Part shown: positions 1-8,013 of the stretch, in pieces
Position numbering within the stretch: the stretch's first letter is position 1
Layout of the letters: each line of letters opens with the position of its first letter
NCBI GenBank assembly: GCA_902572515.1
Contig: CACGGJ010000001.1
Coordinates: forward strand, 62,001 to 126,000
DNA: 64,000 nt
Source: an uncultured Pelagibacteraceae bacterium
Lineage (GTDB): Bacteria; Pseudomonadota; Alphaproteobacteria; Pelagibacterales; Pelagibacteraceae
Direction: 5' to 3'
Notes under the pieces: model-generated
Databases searched by the model: none
What the model saw: only the letters and a program-made list of their open reading frames with translations
What the model was told of the DNA's origin: nothing
Made by a program: the position numbers and the translations under genes

Positions 1-8
1 TCCGACCA
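1..8 (+). tRNA. 3' end of a probable tRNA-Pro, cut by the window edge
   Basis: The window opens with TCCGACCA, directly before the first gene. This matches the 3' end of a bacterial tRNA-Pro, whose acceptor strand ends in CTCCG followed by discriminator A and CCA. Only eight bases are visible, so the identity is an inference from the acceptor end. The upstream sequence would decide it. Confidence 0.45.
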
Positions 9-14
9 TCTTTT

Positions 15-296
15 ATGAAAAAAGCTATTATATACAATCCAAATAAAAATCCTATGCAATCTGGTTTAGCAAAAAGTGATAAATGGATTTTAGAATTTAA
101 AACAAAAAATCCAACAAAAAATCCTTTAATGGGTTGGGAGAGCTCATCTGACACCTATACAGAATTAAAATTAGAATTTTCTTCAAAGGAATTAGCAATT
201 AATTATGCAAAAAAAAAGAAAATAGATTTTGAATTAATTGAACCACGTAAAAGAAAAACTGTAAAAAAATCTTATGCTGATAATTTTTTAAAGTAA
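15..296 (+). CDS. NDUFS4-like accessory subunit of respiratory complex I
   Basis: This 93-residue protein matches the ETC complex I conserved-region family (NDUFS4, the 18-kDa accessory subunit). That family helps assemble and stabilise the peripheral arm of NADH:ubiquinone oxidoreductase on the cytoplasmic side. The family signature is visible as MGWESSSD at residues 39-46 and the closing YADNF at 87-91. There is no signal peptide or membrane segment. The gene follows the probable tRNA-Pro by 6 bp and is separated by 3 bp from the transporter gene downstream, so the two are probably co-transcribed. In alphaproteobacteria this subunit often sits apart from the nuo operon, as here. The start is the first ATG after the tRNA. 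Confidence 0.85.
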   Translation: MKKAIIYNPNKNPMQSGLAKSDKWILEFKTKNPTKNPLMGWESSSDTYTELKLEFSSKELAINYAKKKKIDFELIEPRKRKTVKKSYADNFLK

Positions 297-299
297 ATA

Positions 300-1292
300 A
301 TGTTTAGATTTTTTACACAACGAAATTGGTTTCTCTGGTCATGGTTTGGATCAGCAATTATTTTATCATCACTTTGGATACAGGTTAAAATTGATGTTAA
401 AATAAACGAGTGGTTTGGTGAATTTTACGACATGATACAAAAAGCATTAGGTGCACCAAATTCAATTACTATAGAAGAGTATTGGGCAAGCTTATTATCA
501 TTTATTACATTGGCTGCCATGTATGTAGGAGTTGCTGTAGTAGTCAGTTTTTTTACTTCACACTATTTGTTTAGATGGAGAACAGCAATGGTTGAGTGGT
601 ACCACAGTGTATATGACAAAGCTCGAAAAATAGAAGGAGCCGCACAAAGAGTACAAGAAGATACAATCAAATTTTCAAGAATAATGGAGTCGTTAGGCAC
701 AAGTTTAATTGAAGCATTAATGATCTTGATCGAGTTTATGCCTATATTATTTGGTCTAAGCATTGGAATACCTATTTTCTTTTTTGGCGATTGGGATTAT
801 GGCTTAATTGTTGGTGCATTGATCTGGTCTGTAGGAGGAACAATTTTTTTAATAGTGCTTGGGCTTATCCTGAGATTAGTTGGTGTTGAATACGATCTAC
901 AAAAAAAAGAAGCTGCCTATAGAAAAATTCTTGTAATAGCCGAAGATGATGGAACTGTAAGACCAAAAACTATTGAAGAATTATTTGATGGGGTAAGAAA
1001 TATTCATTTTTTAAGTTATATAAGGTACTTATATTTTAATATTGGGAGAATTGCCTATTTACAAGCTAATGTTTTATCAGCATATGTATTTTTAGCACCT
1101 GCAATTGTTGCTGGAGCTGTTACACTTGGTGTAATGCAACAAATAATAAGAGCATTTGGAAGAGTAGAGGGATCAATGCAGTATATTTTAAAAGCATGGC
1201 CTACAATCATAGAGCTTGCTAGTGTGTATAAACGTTTAAGAGAATTTGAGTCAAAGATCAATAATCCAGAGTCAATTGAAGAAAAAATTTAA
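300..1292 (+). CDS. sbmA: SbmA/BacA-like inner-membrane peptide transporter
   Basis: This 330-residue polytopic membrane protein resembles the SbmA/BacA family, which imports peptides and peptide antibiotics using the proton gradient. The N-terminal half has the family pattern of a long first helix followed by NEWFGEFYDMIQKAL (about residues 36-50). Hydrophobic segments lie near residues 12-30, 60-90, 135-190 and 250-285. There is no ATP-binding domain, which separates it from the related ABC-type exporters. It is somewhat shorter than E. coli SbmA (about 400 residues) because the N-terminal helices are reduced. Its stop codon overlaps the glpX start by one base (TAATG), so the two are translationally coupled. 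The substrate in this organism cannot be read from the sequence. Confidence 0.8.
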   Translation: MFRFFTQRNWFLWSWFGSAIILSSLWIQVKIDVKINEWFGEFYDMIQKALGAPNSITIEEYWASLLSFITLAAMYVGVAVVVSFFTSHYLFRWRTAMVEWYHSVYDKARKIEGAAQRVQEDTIKFSRIMESLGTSLIEALMILIEFMPILFGLSIGIPIFFFGDWDYGLIVGALIWSVGGTIFLIVLGLILRLVGVEYDLQKKEAAYRKILVIAEDDGTVRPKTIEELFDGVRNIHFLSYIRYLYFNIGRIAYLQANVLSAYVFLAPAIVAGAVTLGVMQQIIRAFGRVEGSMQYILKAWPTIIELASVYKRLREFESKINNPESIEEKI

Positions 1293-2233
1293 TGACCATT
1301 GACAAAAGTTTTATAGATCAATTTATAAATGTATCTTCAAAAGCAGCATTATCTTCTTCATATTTAGTTGGTAAAAAAGATAAAATTGCAGCTGATAAAG
1401 CTGCGGTCGATTCCATGAGATCTGAGTTAAATAAAATGAACATTCGGGGAGAAATAGTTATAGGTGAAGGCGAATTAGATGAAGCGCCTATGCTTTATAT
1501 TGGAGAGAAGGTTGGCAATAAAAATGGACCTGAACTAGATATTGCTGTTGATCCTTTGGAAGGAACAAATTTTGTTGCAAATAATCTTCCAGGTGCACTA
1601 TCAGTAATTGCTATTTCAGAAAAAAATAATTTATTAAATGCACCCGAAACGTATATGGAGAAAATTTCAACTAGAGTAACAGAAAAAAATGTAATTGATT
1701 TAGATTTCTCAGTTAAAAAAAATATTAGTAATTTAAGTGACTATTTAAATAAAAATCCTGAGAATGTTACCGCATGTATTCTCGATCGGCCTAGACATAC
1801 TAAAATAATTGATGAACTAAAACAATTAAAAGTTAAACTAAAATTAATTTCAGATGGTGATGTATCTGGAGCTTTATTAGTTACAGATAAAAGTCACAAA
1901 GTTGATATATTTTTGGGAATTGGAGGGGGGCCAGAAGGTGTATTAGCTGCTTCGGCTTTAGATTCTTTTGGCTGTAGTTTTCAAGGAAGATTTTTATTTG
2001 AAACTGATGAAGATAAATCTAGAGCAAAAAAAATGGGTATAAATGACCTAAAAAAAAAATATGAATTGAATGAAATAGTTTCTGGTGATTCTATTTTCTG
2101 TGCAACTGGTATTACTCCAGGTGATCTGGTTTCAGGAATAGAAATTCAGGGTAACGAATTTATTTCTGAGACTTTAGTCACACATAAATCATCTGGGCTA
2201 AAAAAAGTCATAAAACAGAAACAAAATATATAA
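1292..2233 (+). CDS. glpX: class II fructose-1,6-bisphosphatase
   Basis: GlpX hydrolyses fructose 1,6-bisphosphate to fructose 6-phosphate in gluconeogenesis. The 313 residues match the usual family length. The metal- and substrate-binding motifs are visible: GEGELDEAP at about residues 58-66 and DPLEGT at 87-92, followed by the conserved stretch that carries the sugar-phosphate site. A glycine-rich GIGGGPEG segment is present near residue 210. It begins inside the stop codon of the transporter gene (TAATG) and is followed by a 47-bp gap and tRNA-Glu. The enzyme lets a cell growing on organic acids or amino acids make hexose phosphates. No second FBPase is seen in the window. Confidence 0.93.
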   Translation: MTIDKSFIDQFINVSSKAALSSSYLVGKKDKIAADKAAVDSMRSELNKMNIRGEIVIGEGELDEAPMLYIGEKVGNKNGPELDIAVDPLEGTNFVANNLPGALSVIAISEKNNLLNAPETYMEKISTRVTEKNVIDLDFSVKKNISNLSDYLNKNPENVTACILDRPRHTKIIDELKQLKVKLKLISDGDVSGALLVTDKSHKVDIFLGIGGGPEGVLAASALDSFGCSFQGRFLFETDEDKSRAKKMGINDLKKKYELNEIVSGDSIFCATGITPGDLVSGIEIQGNEFISETLVTHKSSGLKKVIKQKQNI

Positions 2234-2280
2234 TGATAAGCTTGATTAATTATTGATTTTACAATAAAAAGCAGCAATTC

Positions 2281-2355
2281 GGTCCCTTCGTCTATCGGTT
2301 AGGACACGTGGTTTTCATCCTCGAAAGAGGGGTTCGATTCCCCTAGGGACCGCCA
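2281..2355 (+). tRNA. tRNA-Glu (anticodon TTC)
   Basis: A complete cloverleaf can be folded. The acceptor stem GGTCCCT pairs with AGGGACC, followed by discriminator G and an encoded CCA (2353-2355). The anticodon loop TTTTCAT carries TTC, and the T arm contains GGTTCGATTCC. The anticodon stem CGTGG/CCTCG has one T-T mismatch. It marks the left edge of the glycosyltransferase stretch, a position where genomic islands often begin. I found no convincing duplicate of its 3' end within the window. Confidence 0.95.
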
Positions 2356-2360
2356 AAAAA

Positions 2361-2621
2361 ATGTACCATTATGTATATATTCTCAAAACTTTAGATGGAT
2401 ATTTAAATAAAACATATGTTGGTTATTCAATAGACGTTAATTCAAGATTAAAAAAACACAATTCATCAAAAGGAGCAAAGGCTACCAGAGGCTATAAATG
2501 GAAAATAATTTATAAAAAAAGGTTTTTGTCTAAATCTGAAGCTCTATCCTTTGAATATTTGCTTAAAAAGGATAGAAAAAAAAGATCATCCATATTAAAA
2601 AGAATAAAAAGTAGTATATGA
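2361..2621 (+). CDS. small GIY-YIG domain protein (UPF0213 type)
   Basis: This 86-residue single-domain protein carries the GIY-YIG nuclease fold. The first motif is YVYIL (residues 4-8) and the second is YVG near residue 20. The family Arg lies in SRLKKH and the acidic residue in the SEAL-FE helix near residue 55. It resembles the stand-alone YhbQ/UPF0213 group, a set of small bacterial proteins with reported or presumed DNA cleavage activity and no settled role. It starts 6 bp after tRNA-Glu, and its stop overlaps the next start (ATGA). A link to the recombinase at the other end of the stretch is possible but not shown. Confidence 0.85.
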   Translation: MYHYVYILKTLDGYLNKTYVGYSIDVNSRLKKHNSSKGAKATRGYKWKIIYKKRFLSKSEALSFEYLLKKDRKKRSSILKRIKSSI

Positions 2622-4723
2622 AAATAGCAACAATACTTCCGTACAAAGAAAATTATACTTTATCTAAAGCACAAGCAGCTGCTATATGGGTCTGTGATTT
2701 TTTTAAGTTTTCAAAATACCAAGATACAAATTATATATTTGGTAATACAAATACAAAAGATTATTTAACAAAAAATTATACAAATATTAATATAAGCAAT
2801 CTTAAGTCTAAACTATCAAGTACAACTAAAGAATATTGTAAAAATATAATAGCTAAAATTAAAGATGAAAATTTTGATATTATCGAAATCCATAATAGAC
2901 CATTAATCTTTAATTATTTAAAAAAAGAAATTAATTCAAAATATATTTTATATTTCCATAACGATCCATTATCAATGAACGGATCAAAGACGTCAAATGA
3001 GAGGTTAAATTTACTTATAGGTTTAGATAAAATAGTATTTGTAAGTAAATGGGTCCAAGATAGATTTTTTATAGATTTAGATAAAAAACTTTCAGACAAA
3101 ACTGAAATTGTTTACCCGAGTATCCATAAAATAAATAAACTAAATAAAAAAGATAAAAAAATTACATTTGTTGGCAAGCTAAACACATCAAAAGGTTATG
3201 ACATTTATAAAGATGCAATAACTAAAGTACTAGATGAGTATAAAGAATGGAAAGCTTATTCTATTGGAGACGAGGACAGAAAAAGACCTGTTATCAATCA
3301 CCAAAATCATAAAGAATTAGGTTTTCTTAAACATAAAGAAGTTTTGAAATTCTTAAATAAATCAGAAATTGCGGTTGTACCATCAAGATGGGAAGAGCCT
3401 TTTGGTAGAACTGCTCTAGAATCATCATCAAGGGCATGTGCAACTATTATATCTAATAGAGGTGGTTTGCCTGAAACTACAGACCACTGTATTATTTTGA
3501 AAAAATTAAATTCAAAAGAACTATATAAAGAAATTAAAAAATTAATTTTAAATCCAAAATTAAGAAAAAAAATACAAAATAGCGGTTTTAGGAATATTAA
3601 ACATCTTGTTAAAAATAATTCTGAATTTATAGATAGAATCAGAGACAGTTTAATTCAAAATTTTAGCCTTAATTACATAAGAAATAAATTAAGAATTATA
3701 AACATATACAATACTGGACAAAAAAATTTTCATAGACTTTACAATATTTCATTAGGGAAGAAATTTACAAATGGTTTCATTAGGAACGGACATGATGTTC
3801 TAGAAATTAGTGATCGCGATTACATTAGACAAAATAGAAATATATTCCAAGCTAAAAACATTGATAAATTTCAAGATTATTTAGTTAACACATCAAAAAA
3901 TTATAATCCTGACTTAATTTTTTTTGGTCATACACAAAATATATCAACTGAAACCATTAAAGAATTCAAAAACCTAAATGAGAACTTAATAATTTCTCAA
4001 TGGAACGAAGATCCAGTTATGAAAAGTTTAAATTATTCTAAAAAAAATATAGAAAATATAAATAAATATTCAGAAATAGTAGATCATAATTTTGTAACAA
4101 CACACCCAAGTGTTATAAAAAAACAAAAAATTAATATAAAAAATCTTCATTTTTTATTTATTCCGGTAGATAAAAATATTGAATGTTTTGATGTTTCAAA
4201 AAAAAATCCGATTAAAGACTTATTTTATGCAATGAGTCATGGTGTTAATAGAGCAACATTAAAAAAAGGTAAAAATGACTCAAGAATACATTTTCTAAAT
4301 AATCTAATAAAAAAATTAGAAAACATTGATTATGATTTTTATGGTTTCCAGAACAAAGAACCTATATGGGGTAACGATTTTTATAAAGCATTAATTAATT
4401 CAAAAATGGGATTAAATTTAAGTAGAGGTCTTCCAACAAAACATTACTCAAGTAACAGAATTGCATCTTTAATGGGCAATGGACTACTAACATTTGTTGA
4501 TAGAAAAACTGAACTAGATGATATGTTTAATAAGAACGAAATAGTGATTTACGAAAGCATAAATGATTTAACAAATAAGATTAATTTTTACAAAAAAAAT
4601 GATAATTTAAGACGTAAGATAGGATCAGCTGGTCGAAAAAAATATTTTAAATTATTTAATGAACTAAAAACTACAAAATATATTATAGATAAATCTTTAG
4701 GTAAGGACGTTAATCTTTATTGA
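2618..4723 (+). CDS. two-domain glycosyltransferase (GT4 plus CgeB-like)
   Basis: This 701-residue protein is two glycosyltransferases in one chain. Residues 1 to about 365 form a GT-B, GT4-type enzyme with the typical EEPFGRTALE donor-binding motif near residue 257 and SNRGGLPE just after it. Residues from about 365 to 695 resemble CgeB-type transferases: a QWNEDP segment in the middle, and a late SNRIASLMGNGLLTFVD stretch followed by a helix that reads like the nucleotide-sugar-binding end of the fold. No signal peptide or membrane segment is seen, so it probably acts at the cytoplasmic face on a lipid-linked or surface-bound acceptor. Codon use is extremely A-rich. It overlaps the genes on both sides by 1-4 bases. 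The sugars transferred cannot be told from the sequence. Confidence 0.85.
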   Translation: MKIATILPYKENYTLSKAQAAAIWVCDFFKFSKYQDTNYIFGNTNTKDYLTKNYTNINISNLKSKLSSTTKEYCKNIIAKIKDENFDIIEIHNRPLIFNYLKKEINSKYILYFHNDPLSMNGSKTSNERLNLLIGLDKIVFVSKWVQDRFFIDLDKKLSDKTEIVYPSIHKINKLNKKDKKITFVGKLNTSKGYDIYKDAITKVLDEYKEWKAYSIGDEDRKRPVINHQNHKELGFLKHKEVLKFLNKSEIAVVPSRWEEPFGRTALESSSRACATIISNRGGLPETTDHCIILKKLNSKELYKEIKKLILNPKLRKKIQNSGFRNIKHLVKNNSEFIDRIRDSLIQNFSLNYIRNKLRIINIYNTGQKNFHRLYNISLGKKFTNGFIRNGHDVLEISDRDYIRQNRNIFQAKNIDKFQDYLVNTSKNYNPDLIFFGHTQNISTETIKEFKNLNENLIISQWNEDPVMKSLNYSKKNIENINKYSEIVDHNFVTTHPSVIKKQKINIKNLHFLFIPVDKNIECFDVSKKNPIKDLFYAMSHGVNRATLKKGKNDSRIHFLNNLIKKLENIDYDFYGFQNKEPIWGNDFYKALINSKMGLNLSRGLPTKHYSSNRIASLMGNGLLTFVDRKTELDDMFNKNEIVIYESINDLTNKINFYKKNDNLRRKIGSAGRKKYFKLFNELKTTKYIIDKSLGKDVNLY

Positions 4724-5568
4724 TGAAAATCTCTATTATAGTTCCTACTTTTAATAATTTAAATTATCTTAATTTTTTTTTATCATCGTTAAAAAAAAAT
4801 TCATTATATGAACATCAAATAATACTACATATTAATGACGGTTCAGATGGTACTCTGAATTTTGCAAAAGAGAATAAATTATTATATACGCACAGCACAA
4901 ATAATATTGGTTTATGCAGCTCTTTAAATAAAGCTGCTAAGTTGGCCAATTCAAATTATATTCTTTATGCTCATGATGATATGTTTTTTTGTAAAAATTG
5001 GGATCTATATTTAGAAAATGAAATTAACAAATTTCCAGATAATTTATTTTATTTAACTGGCACAAATGTATCAGTTAATAACGGACTCATAAACTTTGAT
5101 TGTGGATCAACTCCAGAGAAGTTTGATGAAAAAAAATTTGATGAATTCTGTAAAAATGATTTAAGTAAAGATTTGCAAGGATCTCATTGGGCACCTCATT
5201 TAATTCATAAAGATTTATGGAAAAGGATAGGGGGATTTAGTGAGGAATTTAATCCAGGAGATGGTTCAGATCCTGATTTTTGTATGAAGTTATGGAACAA
5301 AAATGTTAGGGTTTTTAAAACAATTTCAAAATTCAAAGTATATCATTTTAGTTCTGTAACAACTCGAAAAGGGATGATTAAATTGAATAATGGGACCAAA
5401 AGATTCACACTTAAATATGGGTTTAATCCAAGATATTTTCGAAAATATTATTTAAAAGGTGATGGTTCTAATGCTTACAATGGTCCATTAAATAATCCAA
5501 AGATGAATTTTGAAATGTTTATAGATTACTTAATTAATAAACTTAAATTTATTTACTATAAGATTTAA
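4723..5568 (+). CDS. family 2 glycosyltransferase
   Basis: This 281-residue GT-A fold enzyme opens with KISIIVPTFNN. The metal- and nucleotide-binding DxD equivalent is AHDDMF at about residues 82-87. The acceptor-side motif is GGFSEEFNPG followed by DPDFCMKLW (about residues 170-190). It probably adds one sugar to a surface glycan. The chosen start is the ATG at 4723, which overlaps the upstream stop by one base (TGATG). A TTG three bases earlier is also in frame but less likely. It lacks membrane helices and is shorter than multidomain GT2 enzymes. Confidence 0.86.
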   Translation: MKISIIVPTFNNLNYLNFFLSSLKKNSLYEHQIILHINDGSDGTLNFAKENKLLYTHSTNNIGLCSSLNKAAKLANSNYILYAHDDMFFCKNWDLYLENEINKFPDNLFYLTGTNVSVNNGLINFDCGSTPEKFDEKKFDEFCKNDLSKDLQGSHWAPHLIHKDLWKRIGGFSEEFNPGDGSDPDFCMKLWNKNVRVFKTISKFKVYHFSSVTTRKGMIKLNNGTKRFTLKYGFNPRYFRKYYLKGDGSNAYNGPLNNPKMNFEMFIDYLINKLKFIYYKI

Positions 5569-5572
5569 AATA

Positions 5573-6472
5573 ATGGACAGAATTATAATTGCAAAAATCT
5601 CTGAAGGATTAGGAAATCAATTATTTATGTATGCAAATGCTTATACAATTTCAAGAAAATTTGATCTCAATTTATGTTTAGATCCATACAGTGGATACTA
5701 TAAAAATAATATTAGATCATATATGCTTAATAATTTTAATATATCATCTAAAATAGCAACGTCTGAGTGGATATTTTCTAACAATTATAGGAATTTAATA
5801 AAAAAAATTAAAATTAAATGCGATTTTTTTAAAAAAAAAAAATCTTTTTTATTTGAATCAAAAAATAAAAATAAATTTACAAAATTTAGTTCTATTAAAT
5901 TAGATAATTTTAATGATCAAATTTATATTGATGGCAACTTTGAGTCAGAAAAATATTTCTCAGATTATAGAAATGATCTTTTAAATGAATTCTCATTTAA
6001 AAAAGATATGAGTAATAATAAATACCTAGATATTATTAGGAAGCATAATGTTGTCTCGATAAGTATTAGACAAAATCGATACTCTGAAAGAATGAACAAT
6101 AAGTTTGACCAACATTCAATTAGTAAATCTCAAGATTTTGTTGCTAAAACTGTAGATTATATTTATCAAGCAATTAAGTTAATTTCATCTAAAGTAAATA
6201 ATCCAAAATTTCTTTTATGGAGTAATGATTTTACAGGTCTTGAACAATATTTTCCAACTAATGAATTTTTATATGTAATTAATCCAGAAGATAAAATTTT
6301 AAATGATTTTTATTTATTAACACAGTGTAAATATTTCATTGTTGGTCCGTCGACATTTAGTTGGTGGGGAGCTTGGTTATCTAATAATGAAAGTAAAATA
6401 TGTATTAGACCTAAAAATATTAATCCTTCAAATAATATTGATTTTTGGCCTGAGTCTTGGATATCAATTTAA
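5573..6472 (+). CDS. GT11-type (alpha-1,2-fucosyltransferase-like) glycosyltransferase
   Basis: The 299 residues match the GT11 family, whose members transfer fucose to galactose on surface glycans. The N-terminal GLGNQLFMYA (residues 12-21) and the C-terminal GPSTFSWWGAWL (about 256-267) are family hallmarks. The usual HxRRxDY donor motif is altered here to SIRQNRY near residue 162, keeping one central Arg but losing the His. Activity or donor preference may therefore differ. It is the last gene of the four-gene cluster and converges on the recombinase, with both stops inside a shared A+T hairpin. Confidence 0.82.
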   Translation: MDRIIIAKISEGLGNQLFMYANAYTISRKFDLNLCLDPYSGYYKNNIRSYMLNNFNISSKIATSEWIFSNNYRNLIKKIKIKCDFFKKKKSFLFESKNKNKFTKFSSIKLDNFNDQIYIDGNFESEKYFSDYRNDLLNEFSFKKDMSNNKYLDIIRKHNVVSISIRQNRYSERMNNKFDQHSISKSQDFVAKTVDYIYQAIKLISSKVNNPKFLLWSNDFTGLEQYFPTNEFLYVINPEDKILNDFYLLTQCKYFIVGPSTFSWWGAWLSNNESKICIRPKNINPSNNIDFWPESWISI

Positions 6473-6490
6473 TTTTTTTTTAAATTAAAT
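6467..6490. terminator. A+T-only hairpin between convergent genes
   Basis: The arms ATTTAATTT (6467-6475) and AAATTAAAT (6482-6490) are perfectly complementary around a 6-base T loop. The structure spans the stop codons of both convergent genes (GT11 and the recombinase). It may serve both strands as a weak terminator or mRNA 3' end stabiliser. It has no G or C, so an AT-rich chance palindrome cannot be excluded. Confidence 0.45.
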
Positions 6491-7438
6491 CTTTATTTTG
6501 TTTAATGCATTATTTTTAAATATATTTGCCTCTTTAATATATCTCCTAACCATTTGTGTTGATTTATGACCTGTCATGGCCATTATACTTCGCTCATCAG
6601 CACCAGAGTCTGCGGCAACTGTAGCAAAACCTGACCTTAAACTATGACCAGCGAAATTTTTATTTTCAATACCTGCTATATTTAAATATTTTTTCATTAA
6701 TAAAACTACTGATTGGTCAGTTAATCTTTTATCTGTTAAGGATAAACCTTTCGAAAATCTTCTAAAAATCGGTCCAGTTTTAATATTCGATATCTTTAAC
6801 CATTTTTGTAATGTTTTAACAGGACAAAAAATTTCATTATAGAAATAGGGTAGTCCTTTAATCATTCCTTCACCATACTGATCAGTTTTAGATCTTTTAA
6901 TAGAGATTTTAAGACCCTCAGGAACAAATTCTAAATCCTCATGGTCAATTGAAATAAGTTCAGTTCTTCGAAATCCACCTCCAAACCCAATCAAAATTAT
7001 TGATTTGTCTCTCAACTTCTTAATATCATCAATTTTTTGTTGATTTATTACATTAATTATGGATTTTAAATGATTGATTAATAATGGTTTTTTACCTTTT
7101 TGAATGCTACCTTTTACCCTTCTAATTCCCATTAAATTTTCAACAATGATAGGATGTTTTGTATCTAAATAATGGCCTTTTAGCTTATGAACCATACTTA
7201 TAGACACGAGTCTTCTTCGTAATGTGCTTATTTTTGAATTTTTAGAGAGGTGGGTTAAATACAATGAAACAATTTTTGGTTCCGTTGGTAATGAATTTAA
7301 GCCGTGTTTTGAACAAAATAAACCAAAATCTTTAAAGTCAGACTTATAAGCTTTTAAAGTATTATTTGCCTTAGAGTTTTTTAAGTTATTTAAAGTTGCC
7401 TCATGAAGCAATTTTAAGTCTGTTGTTAGCTCATTCAT
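6485..7438 (-). CDS. tyrosine recombinase / integrase
   Basis: This 317-residue protein is a site-specific tyrosine recombinase. An N-terminal SAM-like core-binding domain (about residues 10-105, with NTLKAYKSDF) is followed by the catalytic domain. All catalytic residues are visible: Arg157 in FRRTEL, Lys184 in KRSKTDQ, His265 and Arg268 in HSLRSG, His291 in GHKS, and nucleophile Tyr300 in RRYI. It resembles stand-alone XerD-like integrases rather than the housekeeping XerC/XerD pair, and has no arm-binding N-terminal domain. The gene appears intact. It lies opposite the glycosyltransferase cluster, and its start is 3 bp from a large inverted repeat (7441-7477) with core-site geometry. The likely role is DNA rearrangement or island mobility at this locus; its targets are unknown. 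Confidence 0.93.
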   Translation of the reverse strand: MNELTTDLKLLHEATLNNLKNSKANNTLKAYKSDFKDFGLFCSKHGLNSLPTEPKIVSLYLTHLSKNSKISTLRRRLVSISMVHKLKGHYLDTKHPIIVENLMGIRRVKGSIQKGKKPLLINHLKSIINVINQQKIDDIKKLRDKSIILIGFGGGFRRTELISIDHEDLEFVPEGLKISIKRSKTDQYGEGMIKGLPYFYNEIFCPVKTLQKWLKISNIKTGPIFRRFSKGLSLTDKRLTDQSVVLLMKKYLNIAGIENKNFAGHSLRSGFATVAADSGADERSIMAMTGHKSTQMVRRYIKEANIFKNNALNKIKI

Positions 7439-7440
7439 AT

Positions 7441-7477
7441 TATTACTATCGATAACAATTAATTATCGTTAGTAATA
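7441..7477. repeat. 37-bp inverted repeat with 7-bp spacer at the recombinase 5' end
   Basis: The left arm TATTACTATCGATAA (7441-7455) and right arm TTATCGTTAGTAATA (7463-7477) match at 14 of 15 positions as inverted copies. They surround the 7-base spacer CAATTAA. The inner arm ends ...ATAA / TTAT... resemble dif-type XerC/XerD core sites, and 7 bp is a usual crossover spacing for tyrosine recombinases. It may be the recombinase's own core site, its autoregulatory operator, or both. No second copy is evident in the window. Confidence 0.7.
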
Positions 7478-7555
7478 TATCAAGTGTTTTATAATGTCAA
7501 ATAAAATAATTTATTAATTTAAAAGACAATTAATGACATTGCGAGAACAGCAAGT

Positions 7556-7744
7556 ATGAAATATTATTTAAAGATGGGCATAGACGGAGTAATTGAACCG
7601 ATATATTTCTTAATAACATCAATTGGTTTTGCGTTATTAAGCTTTATTAATTATAAAAAATCTGGAAAAACTTTGGAAACTATTTATCTTTCCATTTTAA
7701 CTATTTTTTTTATAGTTTGCTTTATTATTTTAAATTTTTATTAA
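7556..7744 (+). CDS. small two-helix membrane protein of unknown function
   Basis: This 62-residue protein has two hydrophobic segments, about residues 15-32 and 43-61, joined by a short basic loop (NYKKSGK). I do not recognise a family. Its stop overlaps the ATG of the MGMT gene by one base (TAATG), which suggests the two are translated together. A function linked to DNA alkylation damage is not implied by the sequence. The start is the ATG at 7556, 78 bp past the inverted repeat. Confidence 0.55.
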   Translation: MKYYLKMGIDGVIEPIYFLITSIGFALLSFINYKKSGKTLETIYLSILTIFFIVCFIILNFY

Positions 7745-8013
7745 TGAAAGGCACTAAATTTCAATTAAAAGTCTGGAAATATCTTGAAACTATACCAAAA
7801 GGTACTGTCAAAACCTATAAGCAGGTAGCAATTGCAATAAAAAGACCTAAATCAGCCCGTGCTGTAGCTAATGCATGTGGAAAAAACCCTTATCCGCCCA
7901 AAATACCGTGTCATAGAGTAATTCGGTCCGATGGAGGCCTTGGTGGATACTCAGGCAGAGGTGGAATTAAGACAAAACTGCGTTTATTGAGATCTGAAAA
8001 AGTTGATATTTAG
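7744..8013 (+). CDS. ogt: minimal O6-alkylguanine-DNA alkyltransferase domain protein
   Basis: This 89-residue protein is just the C-terminal DNA-binding and catalytic domain of the MGMT/Ogt family. The helix-turn-helix region contains the DNA-intercalating Arg39 in SARAVANA, and the active-site motif PCHRV (55-59) keeps the alkyl-accepting Cys56. This separates it from alkyltransferase-like (ATL) proteins, which replace that Cys with Trp or Ala. The substrate loop GGYSG is present near residue 68. Ordinary Ogt and Ada proteins carry an additional N-terminal domain that is absent here. The ATG at 7744 is preferred over an upstream in-frame TTG because it overlaps the preceding stop. Confidence 0.85.
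   Translation: MKGTKFQLKVWKYLETIPKGTVKTYKQVAIAIKRPKSARAVANACGKNPYPPKIPCHRVIRSDGGLGGYSGRGGIKTKLRLLRSEKVDI

Noticed and set aside
563-763. Reading frames antisense to or inside conserved genes, such as this one inside sbmA, and others inside rsh, rplM, gatA and topA
   Set aside because: They lie wholly within conserved genes in other frames, show no family features, and reflect the low stop frequency opposite coding sequence.
2618-4723. The double glycosyltransferase as two genes fused by a sequencing error
   Set aside because: The frame is continuous with uniform codon use and no homopolymer at the domain joint near codon 365 that would suggest a frameshift.
7717-7743. An upstream TTG start for the MGMT gene
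   Set aside because: It would add nine residues inside the preceding gene. The ATG at 7744 overlaps the upstream stop and gives the family N-terminus.
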